From an uncultured Bacteroidota bacterium (GTDB taxonomy: Bacteria; Bacteroidota; Bacteroidia; Flavobacteriales; Flavobacteriaceae): a stretch of DNA of 64,000 nucleotides. Within the stretch, counting starts at the first letter, position 1, and every line of letters begins with the position of its first letter. Position numbers and translations under genes: made by a program. Location: contig CABYFY010000002.1 of assembly GCA_902518355.1 (NCBI GenBank), forward strand, positions 1 through 64,000. Direction: 5' to 3'. Positions 8,542 to 19,600 of this stretch are shown piece after piece. The notes below the pieces were generated by a model, which worked only from the letters and a program-made list of their open reading frames with translations, ran no database searches and had not been told where the DNA came from.

Positions 8542-9660
8542 TTAAAGTGTTCCTCTACTCCTTTGCTCTCTTTCGATTGCTAAAAACAAAGCTTTAAAAT
8601 TTCCTTTTCCAAATGAATTGGCGCCTCTTCTTTGAATAATTTCAAAAAATATTGTTGGTCTGTCAACTAGTGGTTTTGTAAAAATCTGCAATAGATATCC
8701 ATCATCATCACGATCAATTAATATTCCATTTTCTCTTAACAACTCAACATCCTCTTGAATATGTCCAACCCTATCGATTAAATCATCATAGTAGGTTTCC
8801 GGAACATATAAGAATTCTATTCCTCTGTTTTTCATTTCACTGACTGTTGTTATAATATCATCTGTAGCTAAAGCTAAATGTTGAACACCAGGGCCATTGT
8901 AAAAGTCAAGATACTCCTCTATTTGAGATTTATTTAGACCCTCAGCAGGTTCGTTAATCGGAAATTTTACCCTGCCATTTCCATTACTCATGACTTTACT
9001 CATTAAAGCTGTATACTCAGTTGAAATATCATTGTCGTCAAATGAAACAATTTGTGTGAAACCCAAAACATCTCTGTAAAAATTACACCATTTATTCATT
9101 TCATTCCAACCAACATTACCAACAATATGATCAACATATTTTAATCCTATTGGTTTAGATGAATTATTATTCTTCCATTCTTTATATCCTGGAAGAAATA
9201 TTCCGTTATAATTCTTTCTTTCAATAAACAAGTGAACTGTTTCACCATATGTATATATGCCAGATTTAACCACAATACCATTTTCATCAGAAATTTCAAT
9301 AGGCTCAATATATGATTTTGCACCCCTTTTAATCGTCTCTTCGTAAGATTTAGCAGAGTCTTCCACAAGAAAAGCTACAACTTTTACTCCGTCACCATGC
9401 TTAGTATAATGATCATTAATTTCAGATTTTTCAACATAAGATGAAGTTAAAACAAATCTAATTTTATCCTGTTTAACAACATATGAAACCTTAGAATTAT
9501 CACCTGTTTCGAGACCTGAATATGCCTCTGATTCAAATCCTAAAGCATTCTTATAGAAATAAGCTGATTGTTTTGCGTTTCCAACATAAAATTCAATATA
9601 ATCAACACCTAAAATTGGTAAAAAATCTTTTGCATCATTAAAAATTTTATCAATCTCCAT
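8542..9660 (-). CDS. hppD: 4-hydroxyphenylpyruvate dioxygenase
   Basis: Converts 4-hydroxyphenylpyruvate to homogentisate with Fe(II) and O2. Two glyoxalase-like (VOC) halves are seen, about residues 15-150 and 170-360. Iron ligands: His178 in KYVDHIVGNV, His261 in GVQHLALATDD and Glu340 in FFEIIQRRG. The C-terminal helix with GKGNFKALFLAIE closes the active site in this family. At 372 residues it is full length. It lies 6 bases downstream of hmgA and directly upstream of the hydroxylase, in pathway-related order. Confidence 0.97.
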   Translation of the reverse strand: MEIDKIFNDAKDFLPILGVDYIEFYVGNAKQSAYFYKNALGFESEAYSGLETGDNSKVSYVVKQDKIRFVLTSSYVEKSEINDHYTKHGDGVKVVAFLVEDSAKSYEETIKRGAKSYIEPIEISDENGIVVKSGIYTYGETVHLFIERKNYNGIFLPGYKEWKNNNSSKPIGLKYVDHIVGNVGWNEMNKWCNFYRDVLGFTQIVSFDDNDISTEYTALMSKVMSNGNGRVKFPINEPAEGLNKSQIEEYLDFYNGPGVQHLALATDDIITTVSEMKNRGIEFLYVPETYYDDLIDRVGHIQEDVELLRENGILIDRDDDGYLLQIFTKPLVDRPTIFFEIIQRRGANSFGKGNFKALFLAIEREQRSRGTL

Positions 9661-9666
9661 TTATAA

Positions 9667-10833
9667 TTATTTGTTTTTTTCTAGCCAGGATTGGTAATAC
9701 TTCCCATCATCAATTTTGACAGCATAATCAGTAACTTTCAGTGGTTGAAATGTATCAACCATAACCGCAAGTTCTTTTGTTTCTTTCTTTCCTATACTTT
9801 TTTCCATTAATCCTGGATGAGGGCCATGAGGGATTCCAGCTGGATGTAGACTTATATAGCCTTCGTTCACGTTTTTCCTACTCATAAAATCACCATCTAC
9901 ATAATAAATAACTTCATCCGAGTCAATATTACTGTGATTGTAAGGGGCAGGTATAGCATTTGGATGATAATCATAAAGCCTGGGAACAAAAGAACAAATA
10001 ACAAAATTACTGGTTTCAAAAGTCTGATGAACCGGCGGTGGTTGGTGTAATCTTCCGGTGATTGGTTCAAAATCATGAATTGAAAACTTATATGGATAAT
10101 TATAACCATCCCATCCAACAATACTAAATGGATGAGCAGCATAAACACATTCATGAATAGAATCATCCTTTTTAATTTTTAAGAGAAAATCTCCAACTTC
10201 ATCAAATGTTTCTAATTCGGTTGGCGGATGTAAATCTCGCTCGCAGTAAGGAGAACTTTCTAAATGTTGACCAAACCAATTTCTATATCTTTTGGGTGTA
10301 TAGACTGGTGATTTTGATTCAACTATGAACAACCTATTATTCTCTTCGTTAAAATCAATTTGATATATAACTCCACGTGGAATCACCAAATAATCCCCAT
10401 ATTTAAAATCAATATTTCCTAAAAAAGTTCTAAGCTTTCCAGATCCTTTGTGTATAAAAATAACTTCATCAGAGTCAGTATTTTTATAAAAATATTCTTT
10501 TAGGGATTTTGTAGGTGATGCCAAAGAAATTTGACAATTATTATTAAATAATATTACTTTCCTACTTTTTAAAAAATCAGATTCATTTTCAATATTAAAA
10601 CCCACTAACATCATGGACTTTAAATTATTTTCAATTGCAGCTTTGGGAGATATAGAATATGTATTTAAAATTTCTTTAACCTGGGTCGGTCTTTGTGTAT
10701 GATACATCAATGAAGACATTCCGTCAAATCCAATAGTACCAAAAAGCTCTTCATAATAAAACCTACCATTCTTATTTTTAAAAACAGTATGTCTTTTACT
10801 GGGTATATCTCCTAGTTTGTGATATCTAGGCAT
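9667..10833 (-). CDS. hmgA: homogentisate 1,2-dioxygenase
   Basis: Opens the homogentisate ring to maleylacetoacetate. The cupin-type protein carries the signature block PNAIPAPYNHSNIDSDE and LHPAGIPHGPHPG; likely iron ligands are His300, Glu307 and His336. At 388 residues it is in the shorter bacterial form (animal and Pseudomonas enzymes are about 430-445). It is the first gene of the aromatic block, 51 bases downstream of the GH5 gene. No maleylacetoacetate isomerase gene is present in the block, so isomerisation must be encoded elsewhere or occur with glutathione-like cofactors non-enzymatically (inference). Confidence 0.96.
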   Translation of the reverse strand: MPRYHKLGDIPSKRHTVFKNKNGRFYYEELFGTIGFDGMSSLMYHTQRPTQVKEILNTYSISPKAAIENNLKSMMLVGFNIENESDFLKSRKVILFNNNCQISLASPTKSLKEYFYKNTDSDEVIFIHKGSGKLRTFLGNIDFKYGDYLVIPRGVIYQIDFNEENNRLFIVESKSPVYTPKRYRNWFGQHLESSPYCERDLHPPTELETFDEVGDFLLKIKKDDSIHECVYAAHPFSIVGWDGYNYPYKFSIHDFEPITGRLHQPPPVHQTFETSNFVICSFVPRLYDYHPNAIPAPYNHSNIDSDEVIYYVDGDFMSRKNVNEGYISLHPAGIPHGPHPGLMEKSIGKKETKELAVMVDTFQPLKVTDYAVKIDDGKYYQSWLEKNK

Positions 10834-10884
10834 ATTTAGTTTGTTTCTCTAAAATTACAAAATTGTAAATAGACTAAAAAACAA

Positions 10885-13551
10885 TTATTTTTTTATAAAT
10901 AATTTTGAATTAGAATTATATCCAGACGATACTTTTAAAAGATAAGTTCCTTTATCATAGTTGGTAATATCAATAATTTTTAAGTTGTAAGATTCAAATA
11001 ATTTTTTCCCAAGTAAATCAAAAATTTCGACTTTAAAATGTTCAAGTTGAGTAGTTAGATTAATTAAATCATTTGCAGGATTTGGAAATATTCTAAAATC
11101 AGTAATCAAATTATCATTTAACCCCATAGAGTTTCCAGTATAATCAAATTCAATCCAATTAAGATTAAAACCTGGCTGAATAACTTTCATTCTTAATTTA
11201 TATGATCCCTCATTGAGGGTTGTTGATGCAGAAACTGTTTCCCAAGTTTGCCAACCACCTGTTATAGGTAAGGATATTTGAGTAAGATTTTGAACCTCGG
11301 CCCCGTCGATTAATTGCAACAGAATTGATCCTGACTGATTTTCAGAGGCAGCTCTAAAATTTATATCGTAATCTCCAGACTCGGTAACCAAAACTAGATA
11401 GTCGGCAAAATCTCCTGAATCGGTATATCCTATGTTTAAACCTCCATTAATATCAGAAGTTTCCTCATTAGATAGTCCTTCTTGATAGACATAATCTTCA
11501 GCTTCGACTAGGCCTGGAATTACTATTCTTTCACTGACATTGTTGTAAACAGGATAATTTGAAAATGGTATTAAATACTCATTATAAATTGAAACCAATT
11601 CTGTTTCCTGATAAAAACTAACTGAAATATCATCTAAAAAACTATATTCTTCATCAGTAGAAATGTAAATAACCTGAGGATTTTCTTCACTAATCTCTAT
11701 ATCTGAAATTGTTACTTCCTCTGAATTAACAAAAACTCCAAAATAAGAATCGTTAATTTCCTGGTCAATATCAAGAGGTTGATTTAATAATAATAAAATA
11801 GTAGAAAGATCTTCTTGCGCTTCTGCATACTCTATTGAAAATTCTGGGATTTCATCAGAAAGATCAAAGTTAACACTAGAAAGATTATATCCTCCAGTAA
11901 TCATTTTCATTTTCAGCTTAAAGGTTCCTTGAGGTAAATAAATTCCTTGAGTTAGTTTATTTACAAAATTTGAGTAGCTCCCAGTATTGTATAAAATAAT
12001 GTTATCAACTATTGGAATTCCGTCTAATTCTAATGAAAAAATTCCACTTGAGGTTGATGCATACCTTGTAACTATGTTGTAAAATCCAGATTCCTGAATA
12101 TCAACGGTGAATAATAACCACTCATCTTCACTTGTAAAACCAACTTGATAACCATTTCCATCAGTATCACTGCTATTTTCGATATCTACACCATCATTCC
12201 TATATTGCCAACCTTGATTCCAAGCCTGAAAATTATCTGTATTTATATGATAGGTAGCATAATCAGCATCAGAATAGGCATAACCCATTGGACCTAAATC
12301 GTAATCTGATGCGAATAAGACGCCAGGGATGGTATTAGGTCCGTCAAATGGTAAAGTTTCATTTGAAGATACTTGTCTAATCATTGCATCTACTACATCT
12401 CTTTGAAATCTATTATTTGAAATGTGGGAATCTTCAGCTAGTTGCATTAAACCATTTACTGCATTTTCAACTGAGGGAGCACTTGATTCACCCCTAAAAT
12501 AATTAATTAATGATTGGTAATTTGAATTTGTATGAATTTCAAAAGGTGCTGAAATAGATTCCAATTTTTTCCATGGCCAAAAGGCCCACCCAATATAATT
12601 TTCTTCAAATATTTTGATTGCTTCCGTAAACCATTGATTTGAATTCTCTCCACCTTCACCCATCCATAGTGGGATATTATATTGATTTCTCATCCATGTC
12701 ACCCAATCCAAAGAGTCATTAAAACTCCAATACTTATGAAAACTATATACCATATTATCGTCCCATGGTGGAGTAAGTCCGGAAAAGTCATTTGCATAAC
12801 CATTTCCTTCAATAAATATTATGTGGTTTTGATCGTATTGTCTTATTTCATTAGTAACATCAATATAAAAGTTTCTTAATTCGTTTTCACCTAAATCCCA
12901 GTGAGTTTCATTTAGTAAATCATAACCACCTATCCACGGCTCATCGCTATATCTTTCTGCTAATTTACCCCAAAGTGCAATAGTTTTATTTTTATTTTCT
13001 TCACTTTCCCAAAGAGAGGGTAAATTAGGGTTATAGTCATTAATATCCGAGCCATAGCCTTGACCTCCTGGTGCTGCATGTAAATCCAATATTAAATACA
13101 TGTTATTGGCTTCACACCAATCAAGTAAATCGTCAACCATTGAAAAACCTATATCCAACCATGTCTGTTCACCTAAAACAGGTTCATCTTGGATAGGCAA
13201 AGTGAATAAATCATAATGCATTGGCAATCTTACACTATTAAAACCAAAATTGGAAAGTGAATCAATGTCACCTTGTGTTATAAAATTTTCGTACCATGAA
13301 TTATAAAATTCATCTGTATTTTCTTGACCTATAAATTCTACTAATTTTTCTTTAAACTCATGCTGAGAATCAGCAGCTCCAGTAAACTGGAACAAGTAGG
13401 GCTCTTGTAACATCCAACCGCCTAAATTTATACCTTTGAGTATGACGTTATTACTGTTATCATCTTTAAGATATGGGCCAAGGGTAGATAGATTTTGTGT
13501 GTTTACTAAGTTGGAAATAAAAACAAATAAAACAAGAAAGAGTTTCTTCAT
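10885..13551 (-). CDS. secreted GH5-family glycosidase with CBM6-like modules and T9SS sorting domain
   Basis: An 888-residue exported enzyme. Order: signal peptide 1-18; GH5 catalytic domain about 35-350 with KGINLGGWMLQEPY, SVRLPMHYD, Glu215 in LLNETHWD (acid/base) and Glu299 in LWMGEGGEN (nucleophile); CBM6-like module about 405-560; a linking beta domain; a second CBM6-like module about 665-795 (VEAEDYVYQEG, SGDFADYLV, GYTDSGD); and a type IX sorting domain about 810-888 (RIFPNPANDLINL). The NLGGW motif resembles exo-beta-1,3-glucanases (GH5_9-like), which suggests beta-glucan such as laminarin; subfamily assignment is inference. It is the last gene of the SusCDE block, 3 bases after the SusE/F-like gene. 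Confidence 0.88.
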   Translation of the reverse strand: MKKLFLVLFVFISNLVNTQNLSTLGPYLKDDNSNNVILKGINLGGWMLQEPYLFQFTGAADSQHEFKEKLVEFIGQENTDEFYNSWYENFITQGDIDSLSNFGFNSVRLPMHYDLFTLPIQDEPVLGEQTWLDIGFSMVDDLLDWCEANNMYLILDLHAAPGGQGYGSDINDYNPNLPSLWESEENKNKTIALWGKLAERYSDEPWIGGYDLLNETHWDLGENELRNFYIDVTNEIRQYDQNHIIFIEGNGYANDFSGLTPPWDDNMVYSFHKYWSFNDSLDWVTWMRNQYNIPLWMGEGGENSNQWFTEAIKIFEENYIGWAFWPWKKLESISAPFEIHTNSNYQSLINYFRGESSAPSVENAVNGLMQLAEDSHISNNRFQRDVVDAMIRQVSSNETLPFDGPNTIPGVLFASDYDLGPMGYAYSDADYATYHINTDNFQAWNQGWQYRNDGVDIENSSDTDGNGYQVGFTSEDEWLLFTVDIQESGFYNIVTRYASTSSGIFSLELDGIPIVDNIILYNTGSYSNFVNKLTQGIYLPQGTFKLKMKMITGGYNLSSVNFDLSDEIPEFSIEYAEAQEDLSTILLLLNQPLDIDQEINDSYFGVFVNSEEVTISDIEISEENPQVIYISTDEEYSFLDDISVSFYQETELVSIYNEYLIPFSNYPVYNNVSERIVIPGLVEAEDYVYQEGLSNEETSDINGGLNIGYTDSGDFADYLVLVTESGDYDINFRAASENQSGSILLQLIDGAEVQNLTQISLPITGGWQTWETVSASTTLNEGSYKLRMKVIQPGFNLNWIEFDYTGNSMGLNDNLITDFRIFPNPANDLINLTTQLEHFKVEIFDLLGKKLFESYNLKIIDITNYDKGTYLLKVSSGYNSNSKLFIKK

Positions 13552-13554
13552 CTG

Positions 13555-14754
13555 TTAATCTACATTATCTAGTCCCCAAAGGGTTATCTCTGATCCATGA
13601 ACATATGTATCACTACCATAATTTGATGTAATCGAAAACTTTAAATACCTGAACTTGTCTGAAACCCCTTCTAAATCAAAATCATGACCATTAGCTGCAG
13701 CATCAATAAAATCTTGTGGAATATTACCATTTTCATCACTAGGGTCACCAATATCAAATTGCCCTAATAAAGTCCAATCTATGGTATTGTTACTCGCATA
13801 CAAATCAAAAGACCTCATATTTTCTTCTTGATAATAATAGGGAACACCGGTTGGTCCATTATACCAAAATGCCCTTTGCCACACCTTAAACCTATGAACC
13901 CTAACATTTTTATTTAAATTGATAACAATATCTAATGGCCAGTTTAGGGTTCCACCATTCTGATCTCTCCAAATAATAAAATAACTATTATCTGAATTTG
14001 TCTCAGCTGTATCAACAACATCATCCCAAAAAGCAGTTGTCTCACCCTCCCAAGCATTGCCATTAACAGAAAGCTGACTCATTAGTGTCCATGTAGATTT
14101 GTCTATCATTTCCTCAAACAGTGGTGTTAAAGTAGCCTTCTCTTCTAAATCTGTGATATTACCATCAAAATCTTCAACCTTAGTTAAGAAAGTCATCTCA
14201 ACTGATTCTAAACCTCTTACAAAAATACTCTCTGTAAGACTGTTTGAGGATAGTATTCTGATTTCTTCATCACTTCCACTAACAATATGCAAATGAACAT
14301 AAACAGTTTTTTCAGCTACATTATCCCATTCTAACTTAACACCACCTAAGTCTGGAGTTATTGTAATACTCTCTTGAACCAGAAAAATAAAATAAGGAAG
14401 TGGAATAAACTCAACTTCAACTGGTTGTGAAATATTTTCATTTTCGTCAACAACAAATAGCCTTACTGTGATAGCTGTATTTTGATTCAAACCATCTATT
14501 TCAATTGAATTATTATGTGAGCTTGAAACTCTATATACATCTACACCTAAAGAATTAGTATACTCAGCTCTAACAAATAAAATATCAGAATCATCAGGTA
14601 ATTGATATGAAATAATACCCCCACCGTTGGTCGGAATAATATTTTCAATTGTTAAACTTCCAGGGGGTGTAGAATCTTGGTTTTCATCATCCTTACAGCC
14701 AAATAAAATGACTACAGAGATAAATAAAATTGATAATATCTTACTTGTTTTCAT
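13555..14754 (-). CDS. SusE/SusF-like surface glycan-binding lipoprotein (DUF4959/DUF5000/DUF5126-type)
   Basis: A 399-residue lipoprotein with lipobox Cys20 (ILFGC). Two fibronectin-like segments (about 30-120 and 125-215) precede a C-terminal discoidin/F5-8 type C-like domain (about 225-395): WPLDIVINLNKNVRVHRFKV, SFDLYASNNTIDWTLLGQF, FRYLKFSIT. This layout fits DUF4959-DUF5126-DUF5000 proteins encoded after SusD genes, which bind glycan at the outer membrane. The 12-base gap to SusD and 3-base gap to the GH5 gene show one transcript. The ligand is not deducible from the sequence. Confidence 0.83.
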   Translation of the reverse strand: MKTSKILSILFISVVILFGCKDDENQDSTPPGSLTIENIIPTNGGGIISYQLPDDSDILFVRAEYTNSLGVDVYRVSSSHNNSIEIDGLNQNTAITVRLFVVDENENISQPVEVEFIPLPYFIFLVQESITITPDLGGVKLEWDNVAEKTVYVHLHIVSGSDEEIRILSSNSLTESIFVRGLESVEMTFLTKVEDFDGNITDLEEKATLTPLFEEMIDKSTWTLMSQLSVNGNAWEGETTAFWDDVVDTAETNSDNSYFIIWRDQNGGTLNWPLDIVINLNKNVRVHRFKVWQRAFWYNGPTGVPYYYQEENMRSFDLYASNNTIDWTLLGQFDIGDPSDENGNIPQDFIDAAANGHDFDLEGVSDKFRYLKFSITSNYGSDTYVHGSEITLWGLDNVD

Positions 14755-14766
14755 ATTTTTAAATTA

Positions 14767-16662
14767 TTACCACCCTGGGTTTTGAATCAGGTTTGGATTA
14801 ATTGTTATTTCGTTTATACTTATAGGATGAAAGTAATCCCTCGGATAATTAAAAGATCTGATTCCAACTTGTGTTATATTATAATAACCACTTACCGTTG
14901 TTTCGTTTACTGACCATCCAAATACTGGAGAATTAAAATATTCCTCAGCAAGTTTCCATCTCCTTAAATCATTGTATCTATTTCCTTCAAATGATAGCTC
15001 GATTAATCTTTCTTGTCTAATTATATCTCTAAGACCTTCCTGCGTTGTGTGCTTATTTAAGTTGGCTGATATAGATGGGTTACTCCAGGAATCTTCAACA
15101 TTAGGAATCCCAGCTCTTTGTCTAATAACATTTAAGGCATTATATGCATCAGCAATTGGCCCACTTGACTCATTGACCGCCTCAGCATAGTTTAGATAAA
15201 GCTCAGAAAGTCTAATCATTGGCCATGCATATGTAACTATTTTTGAATAACCATCTCCTTCAGAATCTGGGTGTACAAGTTTTTTTAATGCATAACCCGT
15301 TATCAAATAATCATCTGAATTAGCAATTCTACCATGACTTTCTCCTTTTTTCATTCTTAATTGCCATAAATTACCCCATGTTCTATTGTAACCACGATCA
15401 AAGCCAAGTGATGAATAAAACCTTGGCTCTCTATCTAAATTTAATTTAGCAGTACTAGCACCATATTGAGCTTGTAAATTTTGCGTGCCACTCACAGAAG
15501 TTACATTAAATCTATTTTGGTAATCATATGTTAAATCTTCATCTATAGGTAGTCCATTTTCTGAATAAAATAATTCAGCAATTCTCAATGTTGGTGCAAT
15601 CCATTGCCACGCCGCTTCAACTGATGAAGCATTTGGATTTTTCATCATACAAGCAGCTTGCATTTGCCACCAATCATTATCACGTACTGGGTTTGAATTA
15701 CCCCAAATTAATTCTGAGTTCCACTTATCAACAATAGAATATTTTAAATCATATAAAGTTTGTATAAATTCTTCTTCCTCATACTCATCTTCATAATTTG
15801 GTGGAGCTGATGTAAATTCATACATACCTACTCCATTTTCAATAGCGGTAACAATCGCATCTAATGAAGCTTCTCTTGCTAAATCCCATTTTGTCTGGTC
15901 ATAAGATTGGTTGAAAAAGTGTTCACCGTCCTCATTCACAAAACCTGAATACATTTCTGAATTTCCGTTAAAAAGTGGACTAGCAGCATATGTTAAAACC
16001 CTTGATTTAATACCTTTTGCTATAACCTGATCAATTCTACCTAAGTCATTTGAGCTAAGAACTCTTGCAGGCAAATGAACAAGTGCTTCATCAATTGTTT
16101 CCACTATGTAAGCAACTGATTCATCAACTGTTCTTCTTTTTACCCTAACTTCTGAATCACTGGCAGAAATAGGTAGATTTTCGTCAACAATTGGAATTGG
16201 ACCATAATAAGTGAATAATAAGAAATGATAGTAGGCCTTTAGAAATTTAGCTTCTGCTGCCCATATATTCATTTCCTCCTCTGTCATATCAACAACATTG
16301 TAAATATTTTCAATAAGAACATTACAATGCCTTATTCCTTCCCATAGTGGCCCTTGGTCAGACCATCCAGACCACAATCCAAATTTAGGATTAGAAGCAG
16401 ATTGTTGACCCTTCATGATTCTTATACCATCTGTTTCTTTAGCTATTGGAGTTGTAACTTCGTCACTCATCATCATGAATGATGTATATACTCCATCATT
16501 TTTAGGTAAGTATGCATAACAAGTAGCTAAAGCTGTATAGGCAACCTCTTTTCTCTCAAATAATAAATCTATTTGTTGCGTTTGATCAGGGACAATATCT
16601 AAATATTCATCACAACCAAACATTGCAAATAATAAACCAATAACTATAATTTTTTTATTCAT
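14767..16662 (-). CDS. SusD/RagB family outer-membrane nutrient-binding lipoprotein
   Basis: A 631-residue SusD homologue: lipobox Cys17 (MFGCDEYLDIVP), helical TPR-like N-terminal half with FLKAYYHFLLFTYYGPIPIV, and the C-terminal SusD signature (YLNYAEAVN, LNVIRQRAGIP, IRQERLIELSFEGNRYNDLRR in two parts). SusD sits as a lid on the SusC barrel and captures oligosaccharides. It starts 9 bases after the susC stop. Longer than classic SusD (about 550), within the family range. Confidence 0.96.
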   Translation of the reverse strand: MNKKIIVIGLLFAMFGCDEYLDIVPDQTQQIDLLFERKEVAYTALATCYAYLPKNDGVYTSFMMMSDEVTTPIAKETDGIRIMKGQQSASNPKFGLWSGWSDQGPLWEGIRHCNVLIENIYNVVDMTEEEMNIWAAEAKFLKAYYHFLLFTYYGPIPIVDENLPISASDSEVRVKRRTVDESVAYIVETIDEALVHLPARVLSSNDLGRIDQVIAKGIKSRVLTYAASPLFNGNSEMYSGFVNEDGEHFFNQSYDQTKWDLAREASLDAIVTAIENGVGMYEFTSAPPNYEDEYEEEEFIQTLYDLKYSIVDKWNSELIWGNSNPVRDNDWWQMQAACMMKNPNASSVEAAWQWIAPTLRIAELFYSENGLPIDEDLTYDYQNRFNVTSVSGTQNLQAQYGASTAKLNLDREPRFYSSLGFDRGYNRTWGNLWQLRMKKGESHGRIANSDDYLITGYALKKLVHPDSEGDGYSKIVTYAWPMIRLSELYLNYAEAVNESSGPIADAYNALNVIRQRAGIPNVEDSWSNPSISANLNKHTTQEGLRDIIRQERLIELSFEGNRYNDLRRWKLAEEYFNSPVFGWSVNETTVSGYYNITQVGIRSFNYPRDYFHPISINEITINPNLIQNPGW

Positions 16663-16671
16663 AATTTTTTA

Positions 16672-19600
16672 TTAAAAATTAACCTGTAAACCAATATTAT
16701 AAACTTTTTGTGGAGGATAACCTAATCCATTACCTCCCATTTCAGTATCCCATAAATCAAATTTTGAAAATGTCAACAGATTCAGCCCTGTAAAATAGAT
16801 TCTTGTATTTAACCCAGAAAACAAACCAGATTCTCTGTCAGGAAAAGTATATCCTATTTCTATATTTTTTAATCTTAAAAAATCTCCATCCCTTTGCCAC
16901 CATGTTGACTGTTGCTCATTATTTGCAATTGAGTATGTGGAAAGTCTAGGCCAAAATGCATTTGGATCGGGATTATTTATTGACCAATGATTGTCCGCAA
17001 TAACATTTAATGCATTTCTTTCATTTACAAAAGGAGAAATATCGTTTGGATTGATAAAGAAAGAGGTTCTTGCTACACCCTGCATAAAAATTGAAAAATC
17101 ATAACCCTCATATGAGGCAGAGATACCAAATCCATAAACAATCTCCGGAACAGTAGGTTTTCCTATTGGTACTCTATCCAATTCATTTACAACTCCATCA
17201 TTATTAATGTCAGTATATTTTATATCTCCGGGCATGTAAGAATTTGCTGATGAAGAGAAACCATTAAATTGTTCAGGAGAATTATCAATGTCTGCTTGAT
17301 CAATAAATAAACGTTCAGCAATCAAACCCCAAGCCTGATTGACTGGGTATCCAATTCTACTAAGGTATTCGTATGTATAATCTGGTTCTCCGTTAACTAA
17401 AACTTCATTAGTAGAATATGTGAAATTTCCTCTTCCTGAAAGAATTAATCCAGAGTCAAAGGCTTTATTGTAATCCAATGAAAAATCAACTCCTCTTGAA
17501 TTTACTTCACCAAGATTACTACTTATGGTGGTTGTTAACCCCATAGTTGAAGGAATATAGTCTCTAGACATGTATATTTTTGATCTGTGTTCAGTAAAAT
17601 AATCTATCTGAAAATTAAGTGAATTAAATAAGCCCAACTCTAACCCGTAATTAGTTTTTTCTGCAACTTCCCAGGTTACATTTTGGTTTGAATATCTGTC
17701 AATGACATATCCTTGATAAAAATTATTAAAATCAGAACCCCAAGTAAAACCATAACTAGGACTTTGAAGATTAACCTCAGATAAATAGAAAAATCTGTCA
17801 TCTGCACTTGAAATCCCATCATTACCAACCAGACCGTGAGTAAGCTTTAATTTAAACATATTCACATCAGGTAATTTTTCAGAAAACCATTCTTCATTTG
17901 ATAAAATCCAACCAAGTCCGATAGACGGAAAAAATCCAAATCTGTTATTCTTTGCAAACTTTTCAGAACCATTGTAACCAAAATTAAACTCGGTAAAATA
18001 CCTTGAGTCATAGTTGTATGAAAATCTTCCCGAGAGACCCATGTTTCTTGAAGGTAGTGTAGCAAATGCACTGTTACCACCAATTGTATTTAAAGATTCA
18101 CTAAAATTGAACACAAGAAGACCACCAATATCATGAAGCTCATTAAATTTGCGATTGTACTCAGTTACAAATTCATAATAAAATCTACTAGTACCCAAGT
18201 TGTTGACTGAGGGATTATTCAAAAATTCCGTTCCCTCTTGAATTCTGTATAAATAATTTAATATCCCTAATTCAGTTTCAACTTCTGCCATACCATAGTA
18301 GAATGGAGTATATTCTCTTGAATTCTCGTTCATCGTATATGTTCGAACAGACGCCATACCTCTGAACTTTAGTCCTTCTGTAATAAACTTCAAATCCTGT
18401 TCGATTTGTACTTGAGAAAATATTGTATTTGTGAATCTGTCTTTATATCCTTTTACCATATCTGCATATGGATTTGGAAACCCACCATTTCCTTTATTTC
18501 CGAATAATGTATGATTATATCCTAAGTTGTCTTCATAAGCAAAATATTTTGGAAAGTTAGCAGGATTTGCTTGCATTACTGAACCAAATATTGAATTCGC
18601 TGAAACTGATGGACCATTATATCTTTCAAATAAAGAATAAAATTTAACGGCAATTTTTGTTGTATTAGTTAAATCAATATTAATATTAGCCCTTAGGTTA
18701 GATCTCTTGATATCAATATTATTATTGAAATTATTCAAAGGATCTACTTTTAGCAATCCCGTATCATTATTGTGAGACACCGAAAGATAATACTGCGCAA
18801 TATCACCTCCTCCATTTACATTTAAATTTGCCTTTCTGTTTAGGGTATAATCTTTGAAAAGCTCATTGTACCAATTTACATTTGGATAAATGTTAGGATC
18901 TCCTCCGTTAAGAGTGCCATAAATTTTAGAAATACTGTAAGTCAATGGAGCAGAAGCGTCTCTTGTTCTTGTGGCCCTGTTATAAAGGTTCATATAATCT
19001 ACTCCCCCTAAAAATTCATTGGTTTGCGAGGGTGCTGAAATTGAATTTTCATATCTAAAGGATACTTTTGCTTTTCCTTTTTTACCCTCTTTTGTTGTGA
19101 CCAAGATAACACCGTTAGCACCCCTCGCTCCATATAATGAAGTGGCTGTAGCATCTTTCATAATCGAAAAGCTAGCAATATTATCTGGTTCAATTCTAGC
19201 TAAATCATTGGTAGTCACTTCTAATCCATCGATTAAAATTAGCGGGTTATTAGCATACCCAAAACTGGTTACCCCCCTGATAAAAAATTCAGCATTATCT
19301 GCACCTGGCTCACCTGATCTTTGATAGGAAATCATACCAGCAAGTTTTCCTGCCATGGCGTTAGTAATATTTGATGTGGGGATTTTTAACTCTGACGGGT
19401 TAATTGTATTGATGGAACCAATAACACTATTTTTTTTCTGTTTTTGAAAGGCTACAACTTGAACTTCCTCAAGAGATTCAAGACTTTCAACCATTATCAC
19501 ATCAATTTTTGTTTGATTTCCGATTAAAATTGATTGAGTTTCAAAACTTATGTAAGAAAACTGGATATTTTGATTTTCATTATCCGCTTTTATGGCGTAC

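Noticed and set aside
10834-10884. Promoter for the aromatic operon in the 51-base gap
   Set aside because: Only a 7 of 8 match (TAATTTTA) with no -33; too weak to list, so read-through from the SusC operon stays possible.
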